Both the position numbers and the translations under genes were made by a program. DNA of 64,000 nucleotides from Massariosphaeria phaeospora (taxonomy: Eukaryota > Ascomycota > Dothideomycetes > Pleosporales), in the NCBI GenBank assembly GCA_011032825.1, contig JAADJZ010000018.1, positions 682,001 through 746,000 of the forward strand, read 5' to 3'. Each line of letters starts with the position of its first letter. Position 1 is the stretch's first letter. Shown here in pieces: positions 23,738 through 33,634 of the stretch. The notes under the pieces are model-generated. The model did no database searches and was not told the DNA's origin. It was given only the letters and a program-made list of their open reading frames with translations.

Positions 23738-24261
23738 CTTCGAGTTGGATGAATAGAGTTGTCTTACATGGCAACGCTAGAGTCTTTATATCTGAACGTT
23801 TGACTACATAGTAGGCCGAGAGCTCAGGATTAAAATACCCTTATATTGGCAGATGCGAAGGAGTCTGCCACGGCCATGGTTGATATTCGGCTAAAGCCTC
23901 AGATGCTTGCAGGGGGCCTGAGATGGAGCACACCTGATGGTCTTGGATACTGGTAACATCCCATTAAGCAAGGTTGCATGGACCGCTGTTAAAACTCATT
24001 GGTAATGAACCCCTTGGTTTATTTAGCGGCGTGCATGCGGTGTAAACGCGTCCGAAATCTCTAGGAAGGAGAATTGTGTTGGTGGTATAGGCACTACCTG
24101 AAATATAAGTCGGTACACATCTTGATCAAGGGATAGACTTCCGGTATACGAGGCTTGGAGCTGTTGGAAATAGACAGCGATAACAAATTAATGCATGGCA
24201 AGCAGCACAACACGAGCTAGCCCCTGTCTACTAGGTATAGAAATGTTGATACAGTGACTCG
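23738..24261. other. LPMO upstream region
   Basis: This 524-bp region lies between the LPMO start and the Noc2 stop. It is free of supported coding sequence and contains one GGCTAAA heptamer. Confidence 0.45.
23889..23895 (+). promoter_or_regulatory. GGCTAAA, candidate XlnR/Xyr1 site upstream of the LPMO
   Basis: This is an exact match to the extended GGCTAAA core known for the fungal xylanase regulator XlnR. It lies 152 bp upstream of the LPMO start codon. Its position and the gene's likely role fit carbon-source control, but binding is inferred. Confidence 0.35.
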
Positions 24262-26634
24262 CTAGTCTTCAGCGGCATCGTCCTCGGCCTCACTGAACCC
24301 GTCGACCTCTTCAATATCCTCCTCACTGCCTGAGCTGGGAAATTCTTCCAAGCCCTCGACAGCCTCAGCTTTATCGGCCTCTTTGCGTTTCGCATCTTCC
24401 GTCTTCCTAGCTGCCTCCAGCAATTTAGCCTTCTGCTCCCGCGTTTTCCGCTGACCGCTGACATATGCTCCCAGTGGCGTCTTCTCCCACTCGACCTCTT
24501 TCAAGAAGCCCTCGACACCGGCACGACTGTTCGGCGCAAAGTCAACCTTCGCTCTCTTTTCTTCTATCCACTTGGAGTTCGCCTCGAGCTTTTGTACCAA
24601 CAACGCTACCACGGAGTTGACTTTGGAATTACGATTGCCACCAGTCCTTTTCGTCATCGCCTTCAACCACCGTCTCAACATGACGACGACGGGTAGAGCC
24701 AATTCGGGAAACGCTATGTTCTTAGTCCATAGGAGGAAGAACTCTGATAGCAGTTCTACTACCTGCTCGCCGACACCATCCTGATACGTGCGCGTGCGCA
24801 GATATGCTTTCGTGGCTCTGATAGTGGTAGCAAAATCTATAGTTTTCAGAGTACTCGGCTTCGGCTGTTTCTTCATCTCGGCCGTGTTAAGAACCTCGAC
24901 TAGAACAGATGCAAGCGGTATGTATGTTGATGTAGCCGATGAGACGCGGATGAGAGAACGCACCAGTTGAAACCGGAGGGGAAAGTATGGCGCAGTCGGT
25001 ATAAGACGCATTGCACCAAGCGTGACCTGAACAATAGGATAGATGAGCGGACGTAGTGGCGATTCTTTGCCTGTCTCAGCTTCCCGAAGCGAATTGCAGT
25101 GCACAGCGACTACTCTCGACCAGAAATCCAAAGAGTGGACATACTGCCAGTTGTACACTGTCTTGTATGCATCTTTGGTGTTGTTCGTGATGCTCGTGCG
25201 CAAATGAACCGCAAGCTGCCTGATGAAGGCAAATCCTGTCGTGTATCCCACATTGGGATCAATACCCCACAATGTAGAGGCAGTGTTCTTCATGATGTTT
25301 ATCCCCGAGTTTGTATGCACCGTTGTGTTCCGGGCGCCTTTCACAAGCCCCTGGTACGTCTGCTTCAGAACAGCCTCGCGGATACTGGAGTCTGCGATCT
25401 GAATTAACTTTTCTAGGACTAGAAATGCAGAAAATCGGGTCTCGTCGGTGTTCGAGGGATCTGACCAGACGGAACACACGCCCTTTGTGACTTCCTTCAC
25501 GACCTTTTTGAAAGAGAGCAGGTAAGGAAGCAGGGATTTGATGGACTCCAGGGTCATCCGTAATGTTGACGGATCGGAAAGATTCTCGAGAAGGTGATTC
25601 AGGGCAACGGTGTGCGATTTGAGAAGCGGAGTGAGGGTACGGAATTTCTTTGAGTCGGTAGGTACGCGGCTGGGGTCGTTAGTTAGAGACTGGAGGGTTA
25701 GTCAGAGAGTAGACTTACACTTTGCCAGCTGTTGTTTCCTTGATTGGTAAATGGTGCCGCAAAACTTTGGGGATGAGATGTAAAGCAGTGACGAGGACCT
25801 CGTGATATACTGTTGTTGTTAGTATATGGCTGGGCGGATGTAGCACACGCATGACGTACCGTCGGGATCTGAGATGGAGTACTTGTATGCCGCGCTGGCT
25901 TCATCGTTGAGATGTGCGGCTGAGCGGAATGCCAGTGTGACTTCTTTCATAGCCCGCAATGACGGGGGGTCCATCTTCATTGAAGCTTTCCACTTCCCAA
26001 CCTGCTTTTCCGATACTTCGTTACTGCCTTCTTCTGCAACTTCTTCCCTTTTCTGCGCTTTCAGTTTCTTCCTTGGCGTTTCTTCATCTTCGCTCGCACT
26101 GAGAGCGTCAATTTCCGCCAGATCCGCGTCCTCGAAGTCGAGCAACTCTGTATCGTTTTCCTTGAGATATTTGTAGAACTCTGGGTCCTTGTCTGCCAGT
26201 GCTGCAAGTTGCGCCTTGTGTGCTTCTCCATCCTCGCCTGACTCGCTATCCGTTGCTATGTCCTCTCCCGCAACGGGTGGCTCAGCCATGTCCTCGTCCG
26301 AACCCGCAGAGACTGCTGCTTTGACTGTTGTGCGTTTGCGCTTGCCGGTCTTCGAAGCGCTCTTTTTGGCCATTTCAGGCACCTGGAATCCGCCTTGGAA
26401 GAATTGGTCCATGGACATGTCCGCAAAGGCGTCACCCGTCCCTTCTTTGCCGCTGCCATTGGTACCGGCGCTTGGATCGACGCCGTCTGCAGGCGCGTTA
26501 TCCTTCGCTTTTCGTTCCTTGAGTTTTGTCTGGATCTGCTGCTTCTGCTTGATTTTTGCAACATCTTTGCGCCGTTTGAGCACATCTTTGAGGCGGCTCT
26601 TCTCGAACTTCTTCGTAGACTTGGCCTGTGGCAT
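24262..26634 (-). CDS. noc2: Nucleolar complex protein 2 (ribosome biogenesis)
   Basis: Exons 26634-25860, 25809-25719 and 25669-24262 with 50- and 49-nt introns give 757 residues. Noc2 works with Noc1 or Noc3 in nucleolar and nucleoplasmic maturation and export of 60S pre-ribosomes. The N-terminus (MPQAKSTKKFEKSRLK) is strongly basic and is followed by acidic Ser/Glu stretches and a DKDPEFYKYLKENDTELLDF motif. The conserved Noc2 domain spans about 300-690, with SLDFWSRVVAVHCNSLREA and PLIYPIVQVTLGAMRLIP characteristic of the family. The C-terminal tail is acidic. The start at 26634 rather than an upstream ATG at 26775 is chosen because the basic N-terminus matches the family. It is divergent from vps28 with a 216-bp gap. 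Confidence 0.9.
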
Positions 26635-26850
26635 GGTGCAAGACTGCTGCGTTTGGCGGCTGCGGAATTGTAGAGGCAGACTAGACGTCGAGGTGGGCGG
26701 TCCAAATTTGGCCGTCTCGAAAAGTTCACCGGTTGCCAAGATTTGCATGGTCCAAGCGCAGTCAGAGCTCCGCAACGGCAGGCACCGCCACTGGTGCTAC
26801 CTATGCACGACGACTCAGCTAGGCTTCGATGCTGGGGAACAGCAACAAAC
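26635..26850. promoter_or_regulatory. Short bidirectional promoter, noc2 / vps28
   Basis: Only 216 bp separate the two start codons of divergently transcribed housekeeping genes, so the region must act as a shared promoter. No TATA box is evident. Confidence 0.55.
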
Positions 26851-27668
26851 ATGTACGGGAACCGACAGCTGGCCTACGCGCCGACGCCGTACATTCCGCG
26901 ATCAGCGCTGTCGGCGACCATCAATCTCGACGAGGTAGCACATTCGGCACCGCCTGTGGTTGCGCCCGCTGACCGAGGCTTCGTCTCTAGGAAGTCAAGC
27001 TGTCTACCAACAGCGCCGAACGCGACCTCTACGACTCCCTCGCCGAGATATATAGCATCGTTGTTACCCTCGATGCGCTCGAGAAAGCCTATCTGAAAGA
27101 CTCCGTTCGAGAAGGCGACTACACCGAGACATGCAGCCGGCTACTGAAGCAATACAAATCGAATCTTGCGGATGAGACTGTGGCACGGGCGTTTGGCGAC
27201 CTGGAGTCTTTCAAGAGAGAGTGGGACGTATGTTGGCGCTTCGTCGTATTTTGTCCGACTGATCTGATCGGACTCTAGATGGAATGTCCCCGAGCCACAG
27301 AACGATTGCGCGTCGGTATACCAGCGACAGTAGAACAAGGTCCTTCTCATAAGCCGTCGCAACAGGGAGAGTCAGCCGATGCCACTCTCGTCGTCAACGC
27401 CACCGAGAACTTCATCACTCTGCTAGACGCCATCAGAATTGGCCTGATTGAGAAGGATACGCTGCACCCGCTCCTAGTCGAAATCATTCAGTCGGCCAAC
27501 AAGGTCACTGATACGGATTTCGAAAGCAAGGGAAAGATAGTGCAGTGGCTGATAACCCTGAACCAGATGAGAGCAGCTGAGAAACTAGGCGACGATCAGG
27601 CTCGAGAGTTCCAGTTCGATATGGAGCAAGCTTATTATGGCTTCAAGGCGACGTTGAAGAAGGATTGA
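26851..27668 (+). CDS. vps28: ESCRT-I subunit Vps28
   Basis: Exons 26851-26934, 26991-27227 and 27279-27668 give 236 residues, close to the usual length. Vps28 is a core subunit of ESCRT-I, acting on endosomes in sorting ubiquitinated cargo into multivesicular bodies. The N-terminal core region contains STNSAERDLYDSLAEIYSI and an LEKAYLKDSV helix. The C-terminal four-helix domain (about 145-236) contains FITLLDAIRIGL, DTLHPLLVEIIQS and KIVQWLITLNQM. Both introns are in phase 0 (56 and 51 nt). The Efm2-like gene begins 198 bp downstream on the same strand. Confidence 0.9.
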
Positions 27669-27866
27669 GAGTGCTCCTGCTATACACTATGGCTATTTAC
27701 TACGCCGCCGCCGCGAGGCTGATACACGAGCTGTTCATCTTAGCCTACCACCTAGATGCAGTACAAGACCCTCGAGTCACAAACGGTGGTGGGGTGGTGG
27801 CACGGGCCACCCCGCCCCCACCAAATATTTGCTTCTCGCAAACTCAACCAGTCGCTTGCACAGAAT

Positions 27867-29001
27867 ATGACGCAACTAGACGGTATGCTACTGACACTAT
27901 CATTTTCATGTGTCGTTAATGCTGACTTTGGCTGTAGTCTTGGATCTACCGCAACTGTACACCAAACCCTCCTCCGCGGCGCTCTTAAACACCCTCGCCC
28001 TTCTCACATCCGCTCCGCCCTCATGGGAACGTAATAGCAATAAAGATCGGGGAATTGGCTCATCACAATATGAGGGGGAGAAGGATCAGATAGCCGAAAC
28101 TCTCCAAGTCAACCCCGAAGGAGTGGCGAGATACCTCACAAGCATCGTGAGCAATAGTTTGCACTGGATTGAAGATGACGAAGCCAAAGAAGAGATATGG
28201 AATCAAGCCAGTGCTCGGCTCAGTGGGAGGTCTGGTCGCTCCGCTATGAGCGCAATGTCCCGCAGATTTCGAATTCCATCCACCGACAGTTCCTTCGAGC
28301 TGATCATCCACGAACCTGCTCTTACCGGAGATGACTTGGGACTCAAGACTTGGGCCGCATCCTACCTGTTAGCGAAGCGCCTCCACACGTTTGATTTTGA
28401 GATTCCTAGCGGATACGAAAAACCTCAGGTTCTCGAGCTCGGCGCCGGTACAGGGTTAGTGGGATTGGCCATGGCTGGCCTTGGAGCTGATGTTGTTCTC
28501 ACGGACTTGTTCAGCATATATCCAAACCTTGCACACAATGCGCGAAGTAACGCCGAGCTGATACAGCAGAACACCGGTTCAACGCGTACTGGTGTCTTGG
28601 ATTGGACCAATCCAACGTCATGCCAGATCTTCTCGCCCCAATCTACCGATGCTGCTGCCGATGCTGTTAATCTCAGTGCCAAGTTTTCTTTGATACTCGC
28701 GGCAGATTCTCTATACTCTCCTGAGCATCCACGCCTGCTCGTCGACACAATCGAAGCTTGGCTTTCCGAGGATAACGATGCCCGGGTAGTGATCGAGTTC
28801 CCCTACCGAGACGCCTATCTTCCCGAGATCAAAGATTTCCGTTCCCGGATGGAAAAGGTTGGACTTTGTGTCGTGGACGAAGGCGAAGAGAAGGGGTACG
28901 ATGACTGGGGGTGGTCTGGCGAGGACGAAGATAGAGATGAGGGGGGGTTGGTGACATGCTGGTGGGCCTGTTGGGCAAAAATTGCGCATAGGCCAGAATA
29001 G
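27867..29001 (+). CDS. Protein-lysine methyltransferase, Efm2-like
   Basis: A 16-nt first exon (27867-27882) is spliced over 55 nt to 27938-29001, giving 359 residues. The C-terminal two thirds form a seven-beta-strand methyltransferase fold (Methyltransf_16 type). The S-adenosylmethionine motif VLELGAGTGLVGLAMAGLG is at about 170-190, DVVLTDL forms the acidic end of strand 2, and LILAADSLYSPEHP is motif IV. The preceding region (HWIEDDEAKEEIWNQAS and RIPSTDSSFELIIHEP) and NLGLKTW-like GLKTWAASYLLAKRL match the yeast Efm2 type, which methylates translation elongation factor. The substrate in this organism is inferred. It is cytosolic, with no targeting signal. It runs in tandem with vps28 upstream and xylitol dehydrogenase downstream. 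Confidence 0.78.
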
Positions 29002-29469
29002 GAAATCCCCACTCGTTTCAGTCAATTTACGCGGTTTAGCGGATCGGTGATAGTGGGGTGTCCCGGGTGATATACCGTCTGATCGAAGCGAATCATCACG
29101 CTCAGGTTGTGTTGAAGCCATTGGTATGGCGCGGCGGCGTATCCACCGGCGACATCGGCGCATGCGATGGAGGCACGATGGACGATACAGCAATGCACAT
29201 CGGATAAACTCGTCGGTTAAATGGGACGTATTCAGGTTCCATCTGCCCTTCAGCTGCACTAGAGATGGTCCTACCCCGAAGCGGGTCGCGTCGGGCTAGC
29301 TTTCCACGGAGCTACAGCTCAAGCTCGTTGTGCTAGTTTCGTCATCATCCGAGGTTCTGTTATCCAGAAGTTCCCCACAACCACTTGTCTGTGTTTTCAA
29401 CATATTTTTCGTTCGAGATCTAAGTGTTCTCAAGTCCAGAAGAGCCAGCAGCAGCAAAAAGTATCCAAA
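29002..29469. other. Xylitol dehydrogenase upstream region
   Basis: This 468-bp region lies between two plus-strand genes. It holds the 3' UTR of the methyltransferase and the promoter of the dehydrogenase, with one GGCTAG hexamer at 29294. Confidence 0.5.
29294..29299 (+). promoter_or_regulatory. GGCTAG, candidate XlnR/Xyr1-type site upstream of xylitol dehydrogenase
   Basis: It fits GGCTAR and lies 171 bp upstream of the start codon. It is one of three such sites near the sugar-related genes of this window. A chance match is possible. Confidence 0.25.
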
Positions 29470-30754
29470 ATGGCGACACAAACAGCAACACAGAAGGTAG
29501 AGAGCTCCAATTGCCCCACCAACAACCCCTCCATGACCTATGGCGAGCCGTCGACAGCGTTCAACGCGACCAACTGCTAGCTCCTTATGTTAACTATTCT
29601 GCAATGTAGAATCCATCGTTTGTTCTTAAAGAGGCAGGAAAAGTTATTTACGAAGACAGGCCTGTTCCCGAGCTTCCTTCGCCATATGATGTTATCGTCA
29701 AGCCTCGGTGGACCGGCATCTGCGGTAGCGATGTGCACTACTGGGTCGAAGGTCGCATTGGACACTTCATTGTCGAAAAGCCTATGGTTCTCGGTCATGA
29801 ATCGGCAGGCATTGTGCACGCCGTGGGCGACAAAGTCAAGACTCTGAAGGTCGGCGATCGCGTCGCAATGGAGCCTGGAGTTCCTTGCCGGCGCTGCCTG
29901 CGATGCAAAGACGGGAAATACAACCTCTGCCCTGATATGGCGTTTGCTGCGACTCCGCCCTATGATGGCACGCTCGCGAGATACTACACACTCCCAGAGG
30001 ACTACTGCTACCAGCTACCCGAGCACATGTCGCTCGAGGAAGGAGCACTGATCGAGCCTACGGCCGTCGCTGTCCACATCACCAAGCAGGCTGGCATCCG
30101 ACCGAGCGATACCGTCGTGGTCTTCGGCGCAGGTCCCGTTGGTCTGCTCTGCTGCGCTGTAGCCAAGGCCTATGGAGCCACGAAAATAGTCACTGTTGAC
30201 ATCAACGAGGAGCGATTGAAGTTTGCCCTGGACTATGCCGCGACCACGAGCTTCAGGACCGCACGGGTCAGCGCAGAGGAGAACGCGAAGAACATGATCA
30301 AAGAGTGCGGCCTCGGCAGTGGCGCAGATGTCATTATCGATGCGACGGGTGCGGAGCCGTGCATCCAGACGGCGATACATGCGCTGCGGTTGGGCGGCAC
30401 GTATGTGCAGGTAAGCATCCCCTCCACCCTTCGCACATCCCGTTGCAGCACCCCCTTCCGTTCCGTGCAAATCGCACAGTTCAACCCGTGCTAACACACC
30501 GCCAGGGCGGCATGGGCAAACCCGACATCACCTTCCCCATCATGGCCATGTGCACCAAAGAACTCAACCTCAAAGGCTCGTTCCGCTACGGCTCCGGCGA
30601 CTACCAGACGGCCGTCGACCTGGTCGCCACGGGCCGCATCTCGGTCAAACAGCTCATCTCCGGCAAAGTCAAGTTCGACGAGGCGGAGAAGGCGTTTGGC
30701 GATGTGAAGCAGGGGAAGGGCATCAAGATCCTAATTGAGGGGCCTGAGGAGTGA
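29470..30754 (+). CDS. xdh1: Xylitol dehydrogenase (D-xylulose reductase)
   Basis: Exons 29470-29496, 29610-30410 and 30506-30754 give 358 residues. It oxidises xylitol to D-xylulose with NAD+ in the cytosol, the step where the L-arabinose and D-xylose routes meet. The splice of MATQTATQK onto NPSFVLKEAGKVIYEDRP reproduces the normal family N-terminus. Motifs: [17 protein letters not shown] and LGHESAG (catalytic zinc), CRRCLRCKDGKYNLC (structural zinc), GAGPVGLLCC (nucleotide fold), and VTVDINEER with Asp for NAD. The C-terminal KGSFRYGSGDYQTAVDL is typical of the polyol dehydrogenases. Sorbitol dehydrogenase is the main alternative; the family is closely related and substrate range overlaps. 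Confidence 0.88.
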
Positions 30755-31798
30755 GTGCGTGATTTTCTTTTTTTTCGATTCCTGCCGTTTTCGACTGTGC
30801 TGCGTTGGAGCGCGGAAGGGGGATGTGTTGTTTTGGAGACTTTGGTGCGCGGTGGGGTGGTGGGTTGGAGTCGAGGTGTTGGGAGTCCGGGGGGTGTTGT
30901 GGTGGTCGTGCACTCACCTCGCTCGGAAGCTGTTGAGCTTTTCTTTTACTAGCATCTACTAGTAGCACTTGGTGCGTTTGAGTTTTGCGCGCAGGATTCA
31001 CAGCCATCTCACACATGCTCTCTCTCTCTCTCCCTCTCTCGCGTACCCACCATGCCCGCCCACCACCTCACCACCTTCCACCCCAAATGCCGTTTTTTCG
31101 CCATACCTCGCACACCAGCCTCTCTCTCACACAACCCCACAGTTCCCTCTCCGTCTTCTCTTCGTCCTCGACCCCGAACTCCGACCGCACCACCACTGCC
31201 ACCACCACCCCCAAAGCCAAAGCCAAGCTTTAGTTTCTTTACCCTGGCTGACGGCGACGTGACAGGCAGCAGCAGCAAGAGCAGCAGAAGCAGCGCTCGA
31301 CGCGCGGACACTTGAAGCGTAAGAGCGAGTCGCAGATGGGGCGGTAGATGGATGGATGGGGGGTGGGGGGGAGAATGGAGGAGAGGGGATGGAGGGGAGT
31401 GAATAAAAGGAGGGGAGGGGAAGAGTGGGAGGGAGAGTATTTATATAGGCGATAGGAAGGAGTAAAGTTGAGTCAAGGGGAGTAGAGTGCAAACTATCCA
31501 TACACACATGCCCAGCGCGGAATTTACACGCCCGTATACACATGTGCCTTGCCTTGCTTGCTAATTACAGCAGTGATCGCCGTATGCGAGTGGGTGGGTG
31601 GCTCGGTCTCTTTCTACTATCCACTCACTTCCATACTTCCATACTCCCATCAAGCAGCACACGCACCACACCCCGCCCGCCCGCCTAGCATGAAACAATC
31701 TATGGCTAATCCGACAATGCGATTCAAATCAACTCAACTCAACTCAACTCGGCTCCGATTCAAACCTAACTAAGACACACAGATAAGCTAAGCTATCC

Positions 31799-31824
31799 TT
31801 CAGGCCATGCCATGCCATGCCATG
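31799..31824 (+). repeat. CCATG pentanucleotide microsatellite
   Basis: About four consecutive GCCAT/CCATG units occur in the intergenic region downstream of xdh1. Confidence 0.7.
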
Positions 31825-32039
31825 CTCTTAGCAGTCAGCAACAATCAGTGTCAGACAGCAGCCAGTAAGTAAGTAAGTAAACGCGACTCAATAGCTAGCT
31901 AGCAGCTCCAACAGCCAGCTCTAGATTAAGATTCGACTTTTCCAGCCGCAAGCAAAGGAAAGCAAAAACAACCTCGCAGAATTCGAACAGTTTCCACCTT
32001 TCTTTTCTTTCGCTTTATAAACGAATGAATGCCTGAGTG

Positions 32040-32074
32040 TATGTGTGTATGTATGTATGTATGTATGTATGTAT
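32040..32074 (+). repeat. GTAT tetranucleotide microsatellite
   Basis: An uninterrupted run of about seven TATG units follows a TGTATGTGTG start. A second tract of the complementary unit (ATAC) lies near 32133-32155, about 60 bp away, so the two can pair. Confidence 0.8.
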
Positions 32075-32132
32075 CTACGTGGCAGATGCACTCACTAAGC
32101 AGACCAGACCAGACCAGACTAGACACTGTCTA

Positions 32133-32156
32133 TACATACATACATACATACATACA
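32133..32156 (+). repeat. ATAC tetranucleotide microsatellite
   Basis: About six CATA/ATAC units, the reverse complement of the tract at 32040. Together they form an inverted microsatellite pair. Confidence 0.75.
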
Positions 32157-33066
32157 AGCAGAGCAGCGCTGAGCAGCGCTGAGCTAAGCTGAGCTTATAG
32201 ACTTCCTTTTCTCTATATAGACGTGAGTGGCATGAATTAGCGGTGCGCTGTGCATCGACGGCGGCAGAAAAGCGAGTCATGGCTGGCCGAGGAACTCGAA
32301 TGGGTGCAGCGCTGGATGATATGGTATGGCTGCTATGTCGACTACATGTGCTGCCTACATATTTGCCTGAGTAGATTGATCACTGATACTCGTAGCCAAG
32401 TTAAGTTGAAGGTGAGGTGAGGTTCATGCTTCGCGTAACTTAGGGCCTGGCTTGCATGTGAAACGCGCCGTGTGTGAGCGCCCCAAGCCTCAGACAAAAC
32501 GGTGTATGCGATTCGCAAGTGAGGATTAGTGCATGAAGTATGATGACGATGGGGAGTTGGAGAGTACGCGGTTAGTGTTTGGATGTGCATGCACAAGTTT
32601 TGGCAGTTTATGCGTATGAGAGGTGAAGGGGAATGGATGAAATTCGAGATCTGGGTTTTTTTTGGTAGCATACTGGCATGTATTTTTGATTGATATTGAT
32701 ATTGATGCTGGCGATCAGGTCATTAAACTGCCACAGAGGTTCAATGTTCTGAACAAGAGATCGCAAGAAATATCGTGACAAATATGCCCGCGAGTGATGC
32801 TTTGATTCATTTGACATTGTTATAAAATGCGTGCCTGGCCCATAGATGTAAAAAACGCCTCTGCTATTCATGGCAGATGAGTGGTATACCGAACTTCTTC
32901 TTCTTCTAGAGATTGGAGATTTGTATATGGTTTTGTTGATGAGGAGAGTCGGGCGAGGGGGAGAAGGCGTCGAGGTTGGGGGGAAGTTTGGTGGGGAGAG
33001 CTCGTGCGCGGGGGAAAGTCGTTGGGAGGTGAAGAAATGAAGTTTATTGATTGGTGGAGAGATACA

Positions 33067-33634
33067 CTAGACGCCGGGTCTGCGTGCTGTCGAGCCACGC
33101 TTGGGGAGAGTCCAGGGCTCGGGGCAGACGACCTGGATATAGTGTGTTAGAAGGATGAATGGAAGCGTGCGGTTGTCGAATGAACGTACCTCGCCTTCGC
33201 TGTATGCCCAAAAGTACGCAATCATGCCCACAATGTAGTACAGGCCGGCGTTGGTGCCCTGGTATATCAGGAGTGCGCACAGGGCGCTGAGCGGGTAGAT
33301 GATCAGGCGGGCTTCAATGGAGCGGTGGAGGCCGGTGCCGGCGAGGAAGCCGAGGGGCCACTCCCATGCTAGACCGAGGACGCCCAGCAGCATGTTGATT
33401 ATCTGGAGGGCCGGGATGGGCTTCACGGCGCCGTCGAGGTTCTTGGTGAGGAAGTCCCAGAAGATCTTGGGCCAGAAGAAGGCTTCCAGAGCGGCGCATA
33501 TTTGGTCTGGTTTGATATGTCAGTCAAGCTGAACCTCTAAATCTTCCACTGCAGGTGGGCTCTAGAATTGACTTACATGCAGCTGCCGTCAGGATGACAA
33601 GGCGCGCCCAGTGGTTCTTGATTAACTTGCCCAT
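33067..33634 (-). CDS. Small integral membrane protein (fungal DUF7727-like)
   Basis: Exons 33634-33577, 33506-33190 and 33132-33067 with 70- and 57-nt introns give 146 residues. The start MGKLIKNHWARLVIL and the end GEVVCPEPWTLPKR are strongly conserved features of a fungal membrane family that I recall as DUF7727 (name from memory). About four hydrophobic segments are visible: LVILTAAACYQICAAL, IINMLLGVLGLAWEW, LIIYPLSALCALLIYQ and YYIVGMIAYFWAY. No function is known and no catalytic residues stand out. The promoter probably lies in the long GC-rich region to its right. Confidence 0.78.

Larger units (their letters stand above)
30755..33066. other. Long intergenic region rich in simple repeats
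   Basis: There are 2.3 kb without a supported gene between convergent xdh1 and the small membrane-protein gene. It contains many microsatellites: CT runs near 31020, CAACT near 31730, CCATG near 31800, GTAT near 32045, ATAC near 32135 and GAGCAGCGCT near 32160. Open frames here come from repeat sequence and lack domain content. Confidence 0.55.

Noticed and set aside
30969..31262. 97-codon frame downstream of xdh1
   Set aside because: Built from CT- and CAC-rich simple sequence; no protein features.
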